Positions 60,593 to 64,000 of a stretch of 64,000 nt of DNA are shown here, one piece after another (position 1 is the stretch's first letter; each line of letters starts with the position of its first letter). The notes beneath the pieces are model-generated. The model did not search any database, was not told the origin of the DNA, and was given only the letters and a program-made list of their open reading frames with translations. The position numbers and the translations under genes were made by a program. Origin of the DNA: Manis javanica (taxonomy: Eukaryota > Chordata > Mammalia > Pholidota > Manidae); assembly GCF_040802235.1 (NCBI RefSeq), contig NC_133157.1, positions 24,569,501 through 24,633,500 of the forward strand. The letters run 5' to 3'.

Positions 60593-61374
60593 GCATACAA
60601 GTCAGAAGAAGAAGAAAGAACACCTAAGTGTTCCATCAACAATTAACACACCAGAGTAAAGGGGGAAAAGGTGATGGAGAGGTTGGAAATGTTGAGAAAG
60701 TAACATTAGAATAGATAGAAATGATAACAAGAACACACATAAAATAACATTAAACTGAGTATGAAAGAAAACATTAAAACACACATTTCAGGGGAAAAAA
60801 ATAATCAACAAAGCAAGATTTGTGGTAAAGAAAATGATACCCCAAATTTCAAGACTCTTTATAAAACCAACAAAAAAAGGGACCATAGCAAATAGCCAGA
60901 ACTGGAAATCTACCTGCCCAAATAAATGACAGGCTTTAGTGAGAAGCTTGGTAAGATGCTGTCCTTAAATAATAACGGTCTAAATTCCTCAGGTGGCATT
61001 TGGCTGGGAAAAGAAAGGCACATGGATGCAAATGGGTGATGGATGTTCAGAAGTGGTTCTTGGCTGGCTCAGCATTCCACAGCAGGGAAAGGGCTGAGTT
61101 CTGGCGGACACCTGTATCTCTCTCCCTCAGTCATGTTCTTGGAGAAATGGGAAATTTCTTGCTTTATTTCAGCTTTCCAGAACACCTGCCAAATCCAGGC
61201 AAGTATCACTTCAAGGTTTTTTTTTTTTTTCCTTCCTCTTTCCCCCAGAAAGTAGGCAGCAGGGGGAAAAAAAATCATGGGAAATTTGACATTATAAAGG
61301 CAAACAACGAATAGGTTGAACGCTGGAAAAGAGTAATTAAGCATGACAGAATGAAGCTTCTTGAATCTTCTGTT

Positions 61375-61500
61375 CTACAAACATTCAGTCAACACACTTA
61401 ACGTCAGGCCATGTTCTGGTGCTAGGGACTCAAAGTCAGAGACAAAAGGGGCTGCCTTCAAGGAGCTCAGGTCTGCAAGGGGAGAGAGCAGAGCAGTCGG
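61375..61500 (-). mobile_element. L2 3' end, antisense
   Basis: acaaacattcagtcaacaca, ccatgttctggtgctaggga ctc, ccttcaaggagctcaggtct. Confidence 0.7.
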
Positions 61501-61949
61501 CTGTTACGACACAATAGGCCTTCTCCATGTCTAGCAGACTTACTCCACTGGTTGAAGGAATGAAAGAGGCAAAGAACAAATGAACAGTAATGGGAGTTTA
61601 ACTATTTCAAGACTAAAGAAGACCTGCGGAAGAGTAAGAATGAGTTGGGCAGTAAATTGTGGGAGCCACAGAGGACAGCCCCCTTCTGAACTGAGGGATC
61701 CAAGAAGGAAGCCATATAGAACGATCAATTTTCAATTTTCCGCAGCTCTGCATAGAGGGTGTGAGTGAAGGTCAAGTAGTAGAAGCCCGTTGGTGCCAGC
61801 AACCACACTTACTTATATCTGAGCTAGATTTTCAAGCAGACTTGGAGATAGGCTCTTTGGTCAGCGTGGATCAAGTACCAGTAAAAAATAAAAGACCATG
61901 GATGTTAGGCAAGCAAATTTTAGAGGTGGCCAGAGAAGCAACTGATTAA

Positions 61950-62130
61950 ATTAGACCCACTCATTCAGCAAATACTTGCTGAGCATCGAAGTCAAAGGGA
62001 GACCCTGTTCTGGGACAGTAGGAATTGGTCCCAGTCCTCAAGCAATTCACTGTCTCAGACAGACATAACTGCACATAACGGTGATATAATGCAAAAAAAA
62101 AAAAGTCTTAATTGAGGCATCCGAACAGGA
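61950..62130 (-). mobile_element. L2 3' end, antisense
   Basis: cactcattcagcaaatactt gctgagcatcg, gaattggtcccagtcctcaa gcaattcactg. Confidence 0.7.
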
Positions 62131-63179
62131 ATAGTGGAGAAGGAAGCAAGATCAGTACTGGTGACTGACGGAATGTGGGAGCCAGAGAGATGGAGGGAGG
62201 ATGTCAAAAGAACCCTGAACGTCCATTAACAATGCAACTGGTATCAGTTAATATGTTAATGAAAGCATCACTAGATATGAAGATACTAAATGCGCATGTC
62301 ACCACACCTCCACTCAAGTCATAAACAGAAATTAAACAATTAGATTTTTATCAGTGAAAAAAAGTGACTTAGTTCCTACAGGAAAAACAAATGAATATCA
62401 GAGAATGAGTCTGAACAGAAAAATGTCTACATCAGAGGGTGGGGTAGACTGAATAAGGGAGAACTTAAGATCTCCAAGTGCTAAAACAGCATAGGAAGTT
62501 CACAATAATGTACGGATTATACTTTTCTTCAGAAAGGCAGGTGATTTAGCAACTAAAGGCTCATAGTATAAGGTATGAGAAATAGATTATTACCTGTGGA
62601 TAATTTAACCACAAATACTATAAATATCCACTATCACACTATTGGGCAGAGGTAGTACCCAAATATGCTGGAAATGCCGTCCATTATTTCTAGTCTAGAT
62701 ATTATAGAAAATTTGAGAAAGGTACTTATGAAAGCAGTTTAAGGCATATTCTAGTTAACAGCCAGGAAACATTTGGAACGGCATGGAACTTCTGCCATAC
62801 AACTGCTAATAAAATAAGGCAAAGGACAAAAATAGTCTGAGTATCTTTATGCATGTGGTAGTGACCGGAATCTGTAGTGCTGCAGGGGGCTCTGAGACGC
62901 CGAGTCTTCATCTAAAGCTGAAAAACTTGTTCAAGCTCCATGTCTGATGGACTCTTTCAACTCGACAAGCTGAAAGCTGACATCGCATTTGCCCACATTT
63001 TTGCATTCTGAATGTTAGTGAATGACTCACCACTTTGTTCAAGCTTAAACTGGGAGATTCTTCCTTCAAATCGTCAGATGTTTCCTGTGGCAGAGTATTT
63101 AACCAGGTTCCATGTCCGAGAGACGTAAGTCATGCTCACCTCCAATCATTATCCTCTCAGTCACCTGCCTTCCCCTCCC

Positions 63180-63660
63180 ATTGTTCATGTGTGTCCTCAT
63201 ATCCCATTCGGGCACCTCTAACGGCTTCCTATGTGATCCTCCTTCCTCTAGGATCTATTCCAGTTCGGGCGGCATGCACGTGATGGATGTATCACACACA
63301 TCACTAATATGACCGTGACATGACTCTAGCCTGATGCTCAAGGATAAAGTCTCTCCTCCTTAGCTCAGCACACACACTCTTCAGTTTGGCCCCAGCCCAT
63401 GTTGCCAGCCTCACTTCCAGCCAGTTCCAGCTTCCTTGCCCCTTCTACCTACTTCATCACTGGGAGTTAATAGCCAGGAAACATTTGGAAGTGAAACCAG
63501 GTAGACGGGGGCTACCTGGTTCTCTTCCTCCTCTCTGCCTGGCAAATTCCTACCCACCCTTCCAAACTCAGCTGAAATGTCACCTATTCTGTGAAGGTTT
63601 TCCCCAACAATCCCAACAGAACTCTGCTCTTCTCTGTGCTTTGTCAACACACACACTTCA
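63180..63660 (+). mobile_element. L2 3' part, sense, interrupted
   Basis: ctctaacggcttcctatgtg, ttcctcctctctgcctggca aattcctacc, aactcagctgaaatgtcacc tattctgtgaaggttttccc. The order is L2, but 63465-63540 inside it does not fit and contains the 26-bp direct repeat. Confidence 0.7.
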
Positions 63661-64000
63661 GGATTCTCTTCCTGACCTCATTATACACGTTATCTCCCTA
63701 CAACCGGCCAGGTCAAGGCCTCCAGCCTTCAAACATCCTGACCAACAGTGAGCATGGCAAGCGCGCAGGGATCAGTGCTGCAGGCCGCTCTCCGGCAGAC
63801 CCGTCCGCTGCTGCTCTCAGCAGACTAAGGGACGCTAACTAGGATCGGTTTTATTTGCTCCCAAACTTCTTTACACCAGTTTTGTTACTGAGCTTATTCA
63901 ATTTCATTAATACTATCTAAAATGATCAAGTATTCTAAAATGAGAAAACATCATTTCTACTAAAGATATATTGAATGATTTCAAGATTTGATAAAGTCAA

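Larger units (their letters stand above)
25488..64000 (-). other. ZNF462: ZNF462 gene, 3' portion (six terminal coding exons plus 3'UTR)
   Basis: The gene runs on the minus strand. The visible part has six coding exons joined by GT/AG introns of about 1826, 8602, 12541, 4266 and 1110 bp, plus more than 6.5 kb of an intron reaching the window edge. Exon phases chain without error: each partial codon at a donor is completed at the next acceptor. The joined frame gives about 363 C-terminal residues. ZNF462 is known as a roughly 2,500-residue nuclear C2H2 zinc-finger protein involved in chromatin regulation and development; its mouse orthologue (Zfpip) was described as a PBX1 partner, and loss of one human copy causes Weiss-Kruszka syndrome. 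I recognised it from the peptide content of these exons. The N-terminal ~2,100 residues and the promoter are outside the window. Confidence 0.95.
57461..64000 (-). other. ZNF462: ZNF462 intron, partial (continues past the window)
   Basis: Begins with the acceptor of the 57460 exon. No upstream exon that could donate in phase 1 with finger-like content was found, so the next exon probably lies beyond 64000. Recognised content is limited to a TC microsatellite, MIR and L2 copies; 57475-59695, 59730-60415, 60595-61370 and 62135-63175 hold nothing I can name. Confidence 0.75.

Overview
This is nuclear DNA from a placental mammal, not microbial. Coding sequence is sparse, split into short exons with GT/AG borders, and lies among long introns full of decayed MIR, L2, MaLR-LTR, hAT and L1 copies. 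The one clearly lineage-specific insertion is a short L1 3' end on the minus strand at 14655-15233. Its sequence, together with the absence of Alu, carnivore or ruminant tRNA-type SINEs, reminds me of pangolin (Pholidota). That assignment is from memory and tentative; 'non-primate placental mammal' is safe.

One protein gene is recognised: the 3' end of ZNF462 (the Zfpip-type C2H2 zinc-finger protein), read on the minus strand. Six consecutive coding exons, in transcription order, are 57460-57193, 55366-55230, 46627-46404, 33862-33730, 29463-29340 and 28229-28025. All junction phases agree, and together they give an open frame of about 363 codons ending in TAA at 28025-28027. They encode six C2H2 fingers (one split by an intron), an acidic Ser/Asp/Glu linker and the C-terminal tail. 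The 29463-29340 exon is only 124 bp, too short to stand out in an ORF scan, and was found by reading the minus strand for the missing finger. A roughly 2.5 kb AT-rich 3'UTR follows, ending near a canonical AATAAA at 25508-25503. The 5' part of the gene, including the promoter, lies beyond position 64000.

Layout: 1-25487 is the downstream flank of ZNF462, with no supported gene but many ancient repeats, a 17-18 bp minisatellite (12822-12958), the young L1 and a few unique blocks that could be regulatory. 25488-28024 is the 3'UTR. 28025-57460 holds the six exons and five introns. 57461-64000 is part of a further upstream intron.

The most unusual non-genic signals are: a long inverted repeat (arms about 103-106 bp, near-identical, spacer about 390 bp) in the intron at 51938-52532; a perfect 30-bp direct repeat (5421 and 7368) and a 26-bp one with one mismatch (62753 and 63465), both in otherwise single-copy sequence; two CpG-enriched intronic blocks, one with a CTCF-like motif; and a compact G-rich tract. 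I see no evidence of an undescribed biological system; these are local structural and regulatory curiosities around a known gene.
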